NCBI RefSeq assembly: GCF_000717595.1
Contig: NZ_JNZO01000050.1
Span: forward strand, 1-64,000
From: Streptomyces flavochromogenes
GTDB lineage: Bacteria; Actinomycetota; Actinomycetes; Streptomycetales; Streptomycetaceae
DNA: 64,000 nt
Direction: 5' to 3'
A program made the translations under genes and the position numbers. Below are positions 1 to 8,162 of this stretch, piece after piece. Position 1 is the stretch's first letter, and every line of letters starts with the position of its first letter. The notes beneath the pieces are model-generated. The model was not told the origin of the DNA and searched no databases. It saw nothing but the letters and a program-made list of their open reading frames with translations.

Positions 1-1176
1 GGTCGGGGGCTGGGCAGTGGGGGAGGGAGACGGGGTGGCGGCGGGCGGGGCGTCTTGGCCGGCCTCGGCGCCCGCGCCGGGAGTACTCGGGGACGACGGC
101 TTCTGCGAGGGCTGGGTTTCCTCGGGCGGAGCGGGTGTCTTCGGCTTGGTCGTGCTGCGGTCCGGGGCCCGTTTGCTGGGGGCCTTGGTCCCGGGCAGGT
201 CCAGCACCTGGCCGGGGAGGATCACGTCGGGGTTGTCGAAGGTGCCCGCCGCCCGGCATGGGTTCGCCCTTGTTGGCTTCGTAGATGGCGGGCCAGTCCT
301 CGGGGTTGTCGTGCGCGCCAGCGATCGTCCAGAGGCTGTCACCCTCGCGAACTGTCACTTCGACCGGCTGCTCGCCACTGGCTGCACCCGGGAGCGGGGC
401 GGCTGCCGATGTCGTCTCGGGCCGCCGGACCCGTGGAGTGCACGGAGTGATCTGCTGTGGCAGTCGGGGGCGTGGTGTCTGTGGGGGCGTGGGCGTGGGG
501 GAGTGTGAGGGTCCATCCGGGCTGGATGGGTGTGTCGGCATGGAAGAGGGTGCCGTCGGCCATCCGCCGGCCCTCGTTCGCGTCGGCGATCTTCGTGTAG
601 AGCTCGCCGTGGCCGTAGAGCTTCTCGGCGATGCTCCATAGGCTTTCGGCAGGACGTGCGTCGCGGACGGTGTATGCAGGCGCTGCCGCTCGCTTCGTAC
701 CGGTCGTTTCGGCGGCGCGCTCGTCCGTCGTGGCCGTCGCCGCAGAGCCCGGGTGGACGATCTCAACAGTCGTGGTGGCGGTGATGGGTGCTGCGAGGGT
801 GGGTGTTGCGGAGTCAAGGGTGCTGGAGGCGAAGAGAACGAGGATCCCGGAAACGAGCGTGCCGGCGGCACGTTGGGACAGACGCAGTCCGGGAAGACTT
901 GGTGCGCTGCGGCCTCGGAGTTGGGCGGGGATCTCCAGCAGACGGAGAGGGCGAAGGCGGCCCAGGCGATCCAGCCCATCGCGCAGAGGGCGAGCATGAA
1001 GGCGGCGCCGGTGTCCTGGCGGGTGAACAGGTGGGCGATGGCGTCGGTGCCCTGGGCCCAGACGGCGGTGGTGGTGGCGTAAGCAGCCAGGGAAGGCCGG
1101 CCAGGAGGGCCGTCAGCACGACCGTGGACACCAGGGCGCGCAGCAGGCGCCGCCCGAGGGAGCGGGGAGCGGGCAT
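1..1176 (-). pseudogene. LysM-domain membrane protein of Tad locus, frameshifted
   Basis: The translation starts at 1176 (MPAPRSLGRRLLRALVSTVV, a membrane anchor) but must change frame several times to stay recognisable: near 1080, near 940, between about 430 and 400, and near 255, where a run of G carries one extra base. The pieces are a two-helix membrane region, then two LysM motifs: SLWSIAEKLYGHGELYTKIA around 560-630 and GDSLWTIAGAHDNPEDW around 290-350, followed by a Pro/Thr-rich linker. In Streptomyces such LysM proteins lie downstream of TadE-like genes and often carry a C-terminal BTAD regulator domain, which here would be beyond the window. Decay seems likelier than read error because many other long genes in the window are intact. 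Confidence 0.6.
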
Positions 1177-1182
1177 CAGGGG

Positions 1183-1626
1183 TCAGTCCTTCACAGGTCG
1201 GGTCGTGCTGTGCAGCAGGGTCGCGGAGCTGCTGGCGTGGACGGTCCAGGTATGGGGGGACGAACACGCCTTGGTAGGTGCCGGCGGCGCGGATGGTGAT
1301 GCGGCGGCCGTCACCGGAGACGGTGACCGTGCCGCGCGCGCCGGCCTTGTTGAGGTAGGCGCGTGCGGCCAAGGCGGCGGACTCGGGGTCGGCGACGACG
1401 CCCTCGCCGGTGACGGCGCGGGCGGGATCGATGGCCTGGGCGGCCGTGCGGGCCGCTTCGGTGGCGATGCCGTCGGTGCGTTCGTGGGCGCGGGTGATTC
1501 CGAAGGCGGCGACGGCGAGCAGGCCGCCCAGGAAGAGAAGAGGGACGGTGATGATGGCGACGAAAGGGGAGACCGCGCCCCGGTCGTCGCTCCCGTTCCG
1601 CCGTCCTGCGGGGGCCTCGAGCTCAT
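1183..1626 (-). pseudogene. TadG/TadE-like pilus-associated protein, frameshifted
   Basis: The ATG at 1626 overlaps the stop of the upstream TadE gene (ATGA), but after about 13 codons the recognisable protein is in another frame: GAVSPFVAIITVPLLFLGG, a single N-terminal membrane helix typical of Tad minor pilins, followed by an Ala-rich helical part. One missing base near 1590 would restore the frame. The family is thought to form or assemble Flp-type pili at the membrane. It lies between a TadE gene and a LysM gene, the usual order in Streptomyces. As sequenced, it cannot make the full protein. Confidence 0.55.
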
Positions 1627-2087
1627 CCGCGTTCCCGGTAGGCGTCGACGATGGAGGTGAACGAGGAGGTCATGGTCCGGACTCCTGGCCCGCCTCCGAA
1701 GAGGAGGAGGTCGCCCAGGGGGACGGTGCACGTGACGGTCACGGTGACCGAGGAGACCTGGCCGAGCCGGGCGCCCAGGCCGCTCGTATCGACCGTGACG
1801 CGGGTGGAGGTGCAAGCCTGATTCCGCTCGCCGAGGGCGTCGGAGGCCGCGGCCCGGGCGGCTGACTGCCCGGCGGTGGGGGTGCGTTCGAGGGACGCGG
1901 CGCGGGCGGCGGCCTGAGCGGCGGCGTCGGTCTTCTGCGCGGCGAGGGAGAGGCGGACGCCGGCGATGAAGACCAGCGCGATCGCGATCAGGAGGGGGAC
2001 GACGACCACCGCCTCGATCGCGGCGTCGCCCCGGTCCGAGTTGTGCTGCACGGCTGGCCGGGGCGAGTCGAGTGGGCGGCGCATCAT
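1623..2087 (-). CDS. TadE-family pilus assembly protein
   Basis: A 154-residue protein starting at the ATG at 2087, behind a strong AGGAGG. A hydrophilic N-terminus with GDAAIEAVVVVPLLIAIALV (residues about 20-40) is the TadE signature: a conserved acidic residue just before one membrane helix. The rest is an Ala-rich segment and a beta-rich domain with two Cys. TadE proteins are minor pseudopilins of Tad/Flp secretion systems, processed at the membrane. The start overlaps the stop of the gene upstream and the stop overlaps the next start, so it sits in a coupled operon. It is the only frame in this operon that is still open throughout. No ATPase or prepilin peptidase gene is in the window, so function is doubtful. 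Confidence 0.7.
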   Translation of the reverse strand: MMRRPLDSPRPAVQHNSDRGDAAIEAVVVVPLLIAIALVFIAGVRLSLAAQKTDAAAQAAARAASLERTPTAGQSAARAAASDALGERNQACTSTRVTVDTSGLGARLGQVSSVTVTVTCTVPLGDLLLFGGGPGVRTMTSSFTSIVDAYRERG

Positions 2088-2403
2088 CGGCCTCCTGTGG
2101 TGGTCCATCGTTCGACGGGGCCGGACGCGGAGGCGGTGACCGGCCAGCCGCCCATACCGGGGAAGAGGGAGGTCGCGCGGCCCTGGACGGTTATCCGGAT
2201 GCGGTCGGTGGTGCTGCCCGTGGTGGCGATGTGGCTGTCGACGAGGAGGTCTCCGCCGAGCGTTCACCGTCGAGCGTGCCTTGGCCGCCCCGTCCCCTGG
2301 CCCTGCTTCGTACATGCGGCCGGCGGAGACGCCTTCGCGGGCGGCGGTCTGGGCGACGTTGTGGGCGTAGGCGGCGAGGTGCTGGCCGAGCACGTCCTGC
2401 CGT
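2084..2403 (-). pseudogene. TadE-like gene, 5'-truncated and frameshifted
   Basis: Reading from about 2400, AAYAHNVAQTAAREGVSAGR is followed by a frameshift near 2265, after which LLVDSHIATTGSTTDRIRIT and a normal C-terminus continue to a stop at 2084-2086 that overlaps the next TadE start. The N-terminal membrane helix expected for TadE is missing because the sequence upstream of about 2403 belongs to a different gene on the opposite strand. The gene is broken in two ways, by a truncation junction and by an indel. Confidence 0.5.
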
Positions 2404-2408
2404 CCTTC

Positions 2409-2915
2409 TCAGCGACGTACGCCTTCCAGCAGTTCCCGGACGCACGCCCCGAGACTCTGCTCACCGCGTCCATGGGCCAGGACGGTACGCACTGTCTCCT
2501 GATCACCTGCACCACCGGCGGACTCGACGTCCGGGCGGCGGGCACCGCCGAGGAGCCGTACGTCGGCCTGGGTGCAGACGGGGTGCTGGTCGGCCAGGAC
2601 GTCGGCGGGGGCTGTCTCTGCCGTACACAGGAGGGTGTCGACGACGTCATCATCGAGGCCGGTGAGGTACTTCCCGAGGAGTGGGTCTTCGCCGGCTGCA
2701 CCCCGGGCTTCGTCGGCGAGAAGCGGGTCCTGGTCGTTGTGGCCGAGGAGCAGTGGGCGGAGGAAGGTACTCACCTCCTGCTCGACGCCCACACGCTCAC
2801 GCCTCTCGCCGAAGTCGACTACCCGGAGACGTCGGGGGTCTGCGCCGTCCCGCTCGGCGACGGCACATGGCTCACCGCCGACGGAGAGACCGTTCTGCGC
2901 TGGAGCAGCGCCTGA
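2409..2915 (+). pseudogene. C-terminal fragment of unrecognised protein
   Basis: From about 2409 to the stop at 2915 this frame has clear Streptomyces coding bias and a protein-like pattern (YVGLGADGVLVGQDVGGG, GTWLTADGETVLRWSSA) with short repeated beta-strand units reminiscent of a beta-propeller. The part upstream is the antisense of the TadE gene and is not plausible protein, so the true N-terminus is lost at the junction near 2405. I do not recognise the family. It is probably a dead remnant brought next to the pilus genes by recombination. Confidence 0.45.
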
Positions 2916-3229
2916 TCCGGCAACGCCCCCTGGCCAGCCGATCTGCGGCCGCGTCCAGATCGCGCAACGTCACGCCGGCGTCACGCCGGCTATACAGGCC
3001 GCTGAGGAACCGCTGCCGACCACACCTGCGCTCCTTCGCAAACAAGGTCGATGCCGGTGAACTCTAGTTCCACAACACCCTCCCAAGGCGCACCACTTGC
3101 AAAACCTTGCGCGTGACGTTCCCTCAAGGGATCGCGGGTCAAGGCCGCATCGAAAAGCTGGCCGACTTCCGCCGTTCAGAAGAAGAGGCGACAACGGGGA
3201 CTGCCTGCGGGCAGACCACTGGCAGGACA
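2916..3229. other. no gene recognised
   Basis: About 310 bases with stops in all frames at protein-like stretches. Nothing recognisable was seen apart from short repeated 'cgtcacgccgg' units near 2970-2990. Confidence 0.4.
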
Positions 3230-3339
3230 TTGAGCCAGATGCCGGGCCGGAGGCAGTGGTGCTCGGCGAGCCACGCCGTGAACCCCTCGGCCGAATCGAA
3301 TGCCATGGTCTCCAGCTCCGGAGTCACCCCGGCAGCCAT
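3230..3339 (-). pseudogene. YdeI/OmpD-associated family, N-terminal fragment
   Basis: From the ATG at 3339 the reading MAAGVTPELETMAFDSAEGF continues as TAWLAEHHCLRPGIWL, a good match in pattern to the start of YdeI/OmpD-associated (bacteriocin-protection type) proteins, where a 'F.S.EEF.AWLAEHH....GIWL' motif opens the domain. After about 36 residues the similarity stops, so only the first fifth of a roughly 190-residue protein remains. It points away from the VOC gene and shares its upstream region. Confidence 0.5.
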
Positions 3340-3376
3340 CCACACAGGCGGGGGACGGGGCCGGTCATTCTCGGAC

Positions 3377-3407
3377 TTGACCCTCACGCAGCGTGAGGCT
3401 GAAAGGT
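3377..3407 (+). promoter_or_regulatory. MerR-type promoter/operator for VOC-MerR operon
   Basis: TTGACC at 3377-3382 is followed by the perfect dyad CCTCACGC-A-GCGTGAGG (3382-3398). An inverted repeat inside a long spacer is the architecture of MerR/TipA-controlled promoters. A weak -10 would lie near 3402-3407, putting the transcript start close to the ATG at 3415, so the message may be leaderless or nearly so. The MerR gene two cistrons down is the obvious regulator. Confidence 0.7.
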
Positions 3408-3414
3408 GAAGGAC

Positions 3415-3993
3415 ATGACCGACCAGAACACCAACACCAACACCAACGGCGACTACTACGACGCCTTCGAGGTCAGTCCCGTACCCGCCCCCGGCCCCGA
3501 TGCCGTGCCGCCGGAGCCCTTCCACGGCATCTACGGCATGCCGGCCTTCGTCACCGTCCCCACCACCGACCTGGCCGCCTCCCTGGACTTCTGGACCCGC
3601 GGCCTCGGCTTCTTCGAGCTGTTCTCGGTCCCCGGCACCCTGGTGCACCTGCGCCGCTGGGCGTTCCAGGACGTCCTGCTTGTCGCGGCGGACTCGGCCT
3701 CCGCCGAGGCCCCGGCGATGAGCGTCAGTTTCGCGTGCGTGCTCGGCCAGATCGACGGGATCGTCGACGCCTGCCGGGCGGTCCGCCCCGACTCCGTCTC
3801 GGCCGACAGTCCCCGGGACACCCTCTGGAACACCCGCGACGTCGAGGTGATCACCCCGGAGAAGGCCCGGGTCGTCCTCACGGCGGCGAAGCCGTACGAC
3901 CCCGCGAGCCAGGAGGCGCGAAACCTCGCCGAGATCGGCATCACCGGGCCGACCACTCACCCCGACGAGAATGAGGAGCATGCCCGACACTGA
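3415..3993 (+). CDS. VOC (glyoxalase/bleomycin-resistance fold) family protein
   Basis: A 192-residue protein. After a low-complexity N-terminus (repeated Asn-Thr), the domain begins FVTVPTTDLAASLDFWTRGL (about residues 46-65) and continues with VHLRRWAFQDVLLVA, the beta-alpha-beta-beta-beta pattern of the vicinal oxygen chelate fold. Members bind or detoxify small molecules, sometimes antibiotics. I chose the ATG at 3415 because GAAAGG lies about eight bases before it; a GTG at 3406 is the alternative. The 3' end overlaps the MerR/TipAS gene, and a MerR-type operator precedes it, so it is probably the effector gene of a drug- or metabolite-inducible pair. The ligand is unknown. Confidence 0.75.
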   Translation: MTDQNTNTNTNGDYYDAFEVSPVPAPGPDAVPPEPFHGIYGMPAFVTVPTTDLAASLDFWTRGLGFFELFSVPGTLVHLRRWAFQDVLLVAADSASAEAPAMSVSFACVLGQIDGIVDACRAVRPDSVSADSPRDTLWNTRDVEVITPEKARVVLTAAKPYDPASQEARNLAEIGITGPTTHPDENEEHARH

Positions 3994-4837
3994 CACCGGC
4001 ACCGACACCGACACTGGCACTGGCACCGGCACCGGCACCGAAGAGACGGACACCGAAGGCCTCACCGTCGGCCAGGTCTCCGCACGCCTCGGCGTCACCG
4101 TCCGCGCGCTGCACCACTGGGACGAGATCGGCCTGGCCCGGCCCTCGCTGCGTACGGGCGCCGGATACCGGCTCTACACCGCCGCCGATCTCGAACGCCT
4201 GCACCGCGTCGTCGTCTACCGCGAGCTCGGCCTCGGCCTGGACCGGATCCAGGCCGTCCTGGACGACGCCGGCACCGATGTCCCCGCCGCGCTGCGCACC
4301 CAGCGCGCCCAGGTCGCGGAACGCGTCGAGCGGCTCCAGCGGCTCGGCGCCGGCCTGGACCGGATGATCGAGGCGCACGAGCGCGGTCTGCTGCTGACCG
4401 TCGAACAGCAGGCCGCGATCTTCGGCGCGGACTGGGACCCGGAGGGGCCGGTGAAGGCCCGGCAGCGGTACGGGGACACCCTGCAGTGGCGTCAGTACGC
4501 CGAGCGTTCGGCAGCCCGCACGCCCGAGGAGTGGCAGGCGGTCCACGACGCGGTAGCCGCCCTGGAAGGTGAGCTCGCGTCCGCGCTGGACGCGGGCGTC
4601 GCACCGGGCAGCCCGGAGGCGAACGCCCTCGTCGACCGCCACCGCGCCGTCTTCGCCACGTACTTCCCCCTGACGAGGGAGATGCAGGTCTGCCTGGCCC
4701 GCACGTACGCGTCGGATCCCGGCTTCGCCGCGCACTACGACGGCGTTCGCCCGGGTCTCGCAGCGTGGTTCCGCACGGTCGTGGACGCGAGCGCCCGCGC
4801 CCACGGCATCGACCCGGACGCGGCCACCTGGCGGTAG
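3980..4837 (+). CDS. MerR-family regulator with TipAS ligand-binding domain
   Basis: A 285-residue protein. A Thr/Asp/Gly repeat tail (about 22 residues, encoded by a hexanucleotide-like tract) precedes the MerR winged HTH: LTVGQVSARLGVTVRALHHW, then DEIGLARPSLRTGAGYRLYT. A long dimerisation helix follows, then a C-terminal region with YGDTLQWRQYAERSAARTPE and LTREMQVCLARTYASDPGFA that fits the TipAS domain (known in TipAL to bind thiopeptides). MerR activators twist a long-spacer promoter when ligand binds. The ATG at 3980 has GAGGAG just upstream; 3971 is possible. It overlaps the VOC gene by 14 bases and probably controls the operator at 3377-3407. Confidence 0.85.
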   Translation: MPDTDTGTDTDTGTGTGTGTEETDTEGLTVGQVSARLGVTVRALHHWDEIGLARPSLRTGAGYRLYTAADLERLHRVVVYRELGLGLDRIQAVLDDAGTDVPAALRTQRAQVAERVERLQRLGAGLDRMIEAHERGLLLTVEQQAAIFGADWDPEGPVKARQRYGDTLQWRQYAERSAARTPEEWQAVHDAVAALEGELASALDAGVAPGSPEANALVDRHRAVFATYFPLTREMQVCLARTYASDPGFAAHYDGVRPGLAAWFRTVVDASARAHGIDPDAATWR

Positions 4838-4925
4838 GCGCTACGGCCCCGGGGTCCGGGAAAGCCGGGGTGTGGATCACGGTGCCCGAGGCATGCGGGG
4901 ATCGAGCGCCTGGGACCGCTCTGGA

Positions 4926-5014
4926 TATGCACCCGCACGCGCGGGAATGGTCCCCCCATCAGCGAAGCCCCCGCCAGGCAGTGGCCTGCTCCTCGCACGC
5001 GCGGGGATGGTCCC
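4926..5014 (+). CRISPR. degenerate two-repeat CRISPR-like array (type I-E style repeat)
   Basis: Two 29-nt units at 4926-4954 and 4986-5014 share GCACGCGCGGG and end in ATGGTCCC, the conserved tail of actinobacterial I-E-type repeats. They are separated by 31 nt of unrelated sequence. A much weaker third unit could start near 5047. The repeats differ from each other in the 5' third, no cas gene is in the window, and the array is most likely a relic. Confidence 0.45.
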
Positions 5015-5019
5015 GTCGC

Positions 5020-5398
5020 CGCCGGCGACGGGATCCAGGGTGGCGCCCGATCCCCGCTGTGTGGGACGCACACCGCGGTGGCGGGCGCCGGCGGCCGCAG
5101 AGGGGGGCCGGGGACGCCGTCGTCGTCACCACGATCACACGGCGACCTTTCTCGCCGTCTTCCCACGCCTTGTCCCTGTCCTTTCGACCGAGTACACGCG
5201 CCGTGACCGGCGTGGCTTTCGAAAGGGGCGCGGTTGCCACATCGCTGACCCGTGGACGGCCCGGCGGCACGCGTGTGAGGAGGGCTAGACAGGCTGCTGC
5301 CAAAGGGACCGGCGTGCCTCTTCTGTCTGTCACGCACGGCCGGGTCCCCGCCCTCGTGCCCGGGGCGGCGAGCGCCTGGGGCGGGGCTCGGCCTGTTG
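5020..5398. other. no gene recognised between CRISPR-like repeats and serine hydrolase
   Basis: Open frames here are GC-rich antisense or shadow frames without protein-like pattern. No RNA gene or strong terminator was seen. Confidence 0.4.
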
Positions 5399-6625
5399 TC
5401 AGTCGATGGCCTGGTAGAGCGTGGTCCAGAAGTCGTTCATCGCCCGCGGGGAGTCCGGGGTGGACAGTCCGACCTGGGTGAGCAGGATTCCGGTGAGCTG
5501 GTTGGCCGGGTCCGCGTAGGCCGTGGTGCCGGTGCCGCCGAACCAACCGAACTGGCCGATCGGTGCGTAGTCGCTGCGAGCGGTGCGTACGGCCATCCCG
5601 AAGCCCCAGCCGCCGCTCGTTCCCTGGCCACAGGACAGGTGGGCGACGCCGCCGAACATGGTGTCGCGTGCTGCCCGCTGCCCAGGTGAGAGACGGTTGG
5701 TGGTCATCAGCTCGACGGCGGTGCGGGACAGGATCCGTTCGCCGCCGTGCAGTCCGTGGTTCAGCAGCATCCGGAAGTAGGAGTGGTAGTCGTCGGCGGT
5801 GGAGACCAGGCCGCCTCCGGCGCCCTGGAACGCGGGCGGCGTGCTCGACCGCCCTCCTGCCGCCTGGTCCCATACGGCGAACTCACCGGTCTGCGGGTCG
5901 GGCCCGTACAGAGGCGGCAGCCTGTCGATCTTGTCGGCGGGTACGTGGAAGGCGGTGTCCTTCATCCCCAGCGGGTCGAGGATCCGCTCGCGCAGGAACG
6001 TCTCCAACGACTGTCCCGCGACCCTGGAGACAAGCACGCCGGCCACCTCGTTGCTGAGGTCGTACTGCCAGCGAACCCCGGGCTGGTACTGCAGAGGCAG
6101 CTCACCGAGGCGGCGCATCCACTCGTCCGGATCGGGCGCGGGCCCCGACGCCACGCTGTAGTCGAGACGCTCGAAGGTCGCGGCCCTGATCGGGGATGCC
6201 ATCGACTCGAAGTCCACTCCGAGCCCGAAGGTCGAGGTCAGCACGTCGCGTACGGTGATCGGCCTCAGGGCCGGCACGGTGTCGTCCAAAGGTCCGTCGG
6301 GCCGCTTCAGCACCTTCCGGTCGGCCAGTTCGGGCAGCCACGGATCCACCGGATCGTCCAGCCTCAGCCGGCACTCGTCGAGCAGGACCATCGCGGCGGC
6401 CATCGTGACAGGCTTGGACGTGGACGCCATCCGGAAGATCGTGTCCCGGCGCATCGGAGCGCCGCCGTCATGGCGCATCGTCCCCATCGCCTCGACGTGG
6501 CTGTGGCCCCCGCGGCTGACGAGGGCGACGAGGCCGGGAATCTTCCCGGACTCGACGTGACCTGCCAGTACCTCGCGCAGCCGGCGCAGACCTTGGCCGG
6601 AGAAACCGGTGCTGCTCGTCGCCAT
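5399..6625 (-). CDS. serine hydrolase, class C beta-lactamase/esterase family
   Basis: A 408-residue protein with the penicillin-binding-like fold. The nucleophile motif STSK is at residues 68-71 in RMASTSKPVTMAAAM, a Tyr motif QYDLSNEV at about 188, and the third motif WFGGTGTTAY at about 361-370 in place of KTG. There is no clear signal peptide, so it is probably cytoplasmic. Such proteins are esterases, D-amino-acid peptidases or beta-lactamases, and substrate cannot be read from sequence. The ATG at 6625 has GGGAG seven bases upstream. It is single, with a MerR-type dyad about 90 bases upstream. Confidence 0.85.
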   Translation of the reverse strand: MATSSTGFSGQGLRRLREVLAGHVESGKIPGLVALVSRGGHSHVEAMGTMRHDGGAPMRRDTIFRMASTSKPVTMAAAMVLLDECRLRLDDPVDPWLPELADRKVLKRPDGPLDDTVPALRPITVRDVLTSTFGLGVDFESMASPIRAATFERLDYSVASGPAPDPDEWMRRLGELPLQYQPGVRWQYDLSNEVAGVLVSRVAGQSLETFLRERILDPLGMKDTAFHVPADKIDRLPPLYGPDPQTGEFAVWDQAAGGRSSTPPAFQGAGGGLVSTADDYHSYFRMLLNHGLHGGERILSRTAVELMTTNRLSPGQRAARDTMFGGVAHLSCGQGTSGGWGFGMAVRTARSDYAPIGQFGWFGGTGTTAYADPANQLTGILLTQVGLSTPDSPRAMNDFWTTLYQAID

Positions 6626-6711
6626 GATGCATCTCCCGTTCACAGAGTGGGTTCTCACGGCGGCCCCGGTGGGTTCCCGCCCCTTCGAACCGCCATGCGA
6701 GGAGCCTGCCG

Positions 6712-6734
6712 CCTTGACCCCGGGTCAAGGTCAA
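6712..6734 (-). promoter_or_regulatory. MerR-type operator upstream of serine hydrolase
   Basis: On the minus strand TTGACC is directly followed by the perfect dyad CCTTGACC-CGG-GGTCAAGG (6712-6730). The architecture resembles the MerR operator at 3377, but the sequence differs, so a different MerR-type regulator is implied. None lies adjacent. Confidence 0.45.
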
Positions 6735-6945
6735 CCCCATCTCGCAATTCACAGGTGACGCGCACAGGTCGGCGGCGCCCAGGCCCCCGGACGGAGCAGG
6801 AGGCGGGCGAGAAGGCCCCGCCCGTCTCGGTGGCCAGCCGGACGCGCACATCTGCTCCCCGCCCCCGCGGCCTCGTCGGCAGGTGCTCTATCGGCGTACA
6901 GGGCAGCTGATGTGTACTGGATGCCTGCTGTGTCGAGGGGGAGGC

Positions 6946-7356
6946 ATGTCGGACACCCTGGAGCCGGGAACATCAGAGTCAGCCCACGAGGAGCGCTGGC
7001 TCAGCAGTGACGAGGTCGCGAAGCTGTGGCCGGTGCGCAGGGACTGGCTGCCGGGTGCCGCCCATCGCGCGGATGTCCGGGTCCGCAGGCACGGCGGAGC
7101 AAGCCGGGGCACGTGGGGGGCGGAGCCGACCTTCTACTCCTTCCACCCGGGGGACGTACGCAGGGCCGCGCCGGCCATCGCCGAGGGACGCGTCGACATC
7201 CCGTCGAACTGGCGCACCGACACTCCCGACGGCCGGCGGACGGAGTTCTGGGGCGCACTGACTGCCCGTGTCGCCGGCACGCTCCTGCTCGTGGCCGCAC
7301 TGTGCGGGCTCCTCCTCATCCTGGGCACAGTGATCTTCCTGCTGACAGTGGAATGA
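6946..7356 (+). CDS. small membrane protein, unknown function
   Basis: A 136-residue protein with a strong GGGGGAGG before the ATG at 6946. The N-terminal two thirds are soluble and rich in Arg/Trp (WLSSDEVAKLWPVRRDW), and the last 30 residues form one membrane helix (GTLLLVAALCGLLLILGTVI). It looks like a tail-anchored membrane protein with the soluble part in the cytoplasm. No known domain was recognised. It stands alone, transcribed away from the serine hydrolase. Confidence 0.6.
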   Translation: MSDTLEPGTSESAHEERWLSSDEVAKLWPVRRDWLPGAAHRADVRVRRHGGASRGTWGAEPTFYSFHPGDVRRAAPAIAEGRVDIPSNWRTDTPDGRRTEFWGALTARVAGTLLLVAALCGLLLILGTVIFLLTVE

Positions 7357-7526
7357 TCACTGCCGCCGTAGCCGGCAGGCAGCGCTTCGTGTCAACGGCC
7401 CCTCGCGGTGCTGGTGGCAGAGGCTGCTGCAGGAGCATGTGTGACAAGCCGCAGGCCGCTCCCCTGGCCAGAAGCCCGGCTTGTCGATGCCGAGTCAGGT
7501 GACGTGTTCGCCGTACCCGTCGTCGA

Positions 7527-8024
7527 TCACGCACTCGACTCTGGGTCTGATCCTCGAAGAGGCTCTCCAAGGTGCCGTGCGTGGACGCGGCGCACGCGCT
7601 TCACCGTCACCGCCGCCGGCAGACCCGCCAGGAGGAGGGACAGTCCCACCGGGAGCACCCCCGCCCACACCGTTGGCGAGACGTACGCGGTGCCGGACGT
7701 ACCGTCCACCAGCCACGCACGGACCGGTTGCGAAGCGACGTCGCCCTCGACGGGGACGTCGGACGACGAGCCGCCGTCGTCCGGGGTGAAGGCGCCCGAG
7801 CAGGACGTCGACGTTCCCGCATTGGCCACGGTGTTGTCGTACGTCCGGCAGCTGACCTCGGTCACGGTCCCGGGCTCGCCCCACAGCGCCGCCCGCAGCT
7901 CGCCGGTGAAGTTCGTCAGCACGACGTAGGCCAGAAACAGCCCGAACAGACAGGCCAGCGCCAGCCACGGCGCAGGTCCGACCTGCTCCGGTTGCCCGTC
8001 CAGAACGTCCCCACCCTCGCTCAT
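7527..8024 (-). CDS. two-helix membrane protein, unknown function
   Basis: A 165-residue protein: one membrane helix near the N-terminus (WLALACLFGLFLAYVVL), an extracytoplasmic-looking stretch with two Cys (CRTYDN...TSTSC), then a second helix (WAGVLPVGLSLLLAGLPAAV) and a basic tail. It resembles the DUF3592-type plan of many Streptomyces membrane proteins but I cannot name the family. ATG 8024 follows GAGGGTGGGG; a GTG at 8030 is possible. The start lies in a 16-bp repeated unit (about 2.6 copies, 8007-8050), so gain or loss of a unit would change the upstream spacing. Confidence 0.6.
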   Translation of the reverse strand: MSEGGDVLDGQPEQVGPAPWLALACLFGLFLAYVVLTNFTGELRAALWGEPGTVTEVSCRTYDNTVANAGTSTSCSGAFTPDDGGSSSDVPVEGDVASQPVRAWLVDGTSGTAYVSPTVWAGVLPVGLSLLLAGLPAAVTVKRVRRVHARHLGEPLRGSDPESSA

Positions 8025-8162
8025 CCCCACCCTCGCTCATCCCCACCCTCGGCTCGCTGACGGACCTCCAGGGTGACCGATCCGAAGCGCCCTCGGAAGC
8101 CCTCCATGGCGTGCTGGTGGGCTCGCACGATCGTCGAGTCGACCGACCACCATCTCTGTCGG

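Noticed and set aside
3139..4098. A 319-codon minus-strand frame across the VOC gene
   Set aside because: Only its last third (3230-3339) is protein-like (YdeI fragment); the rest is the antisense of the VOC gene and its repeat tract.
5047..5075. A third CRISPR-like repeat after 4986-5014
   Set aside because: Only the CCCCGC and GTGTGGGA parts resemble the repeat, which chance gives easily in this DNA.
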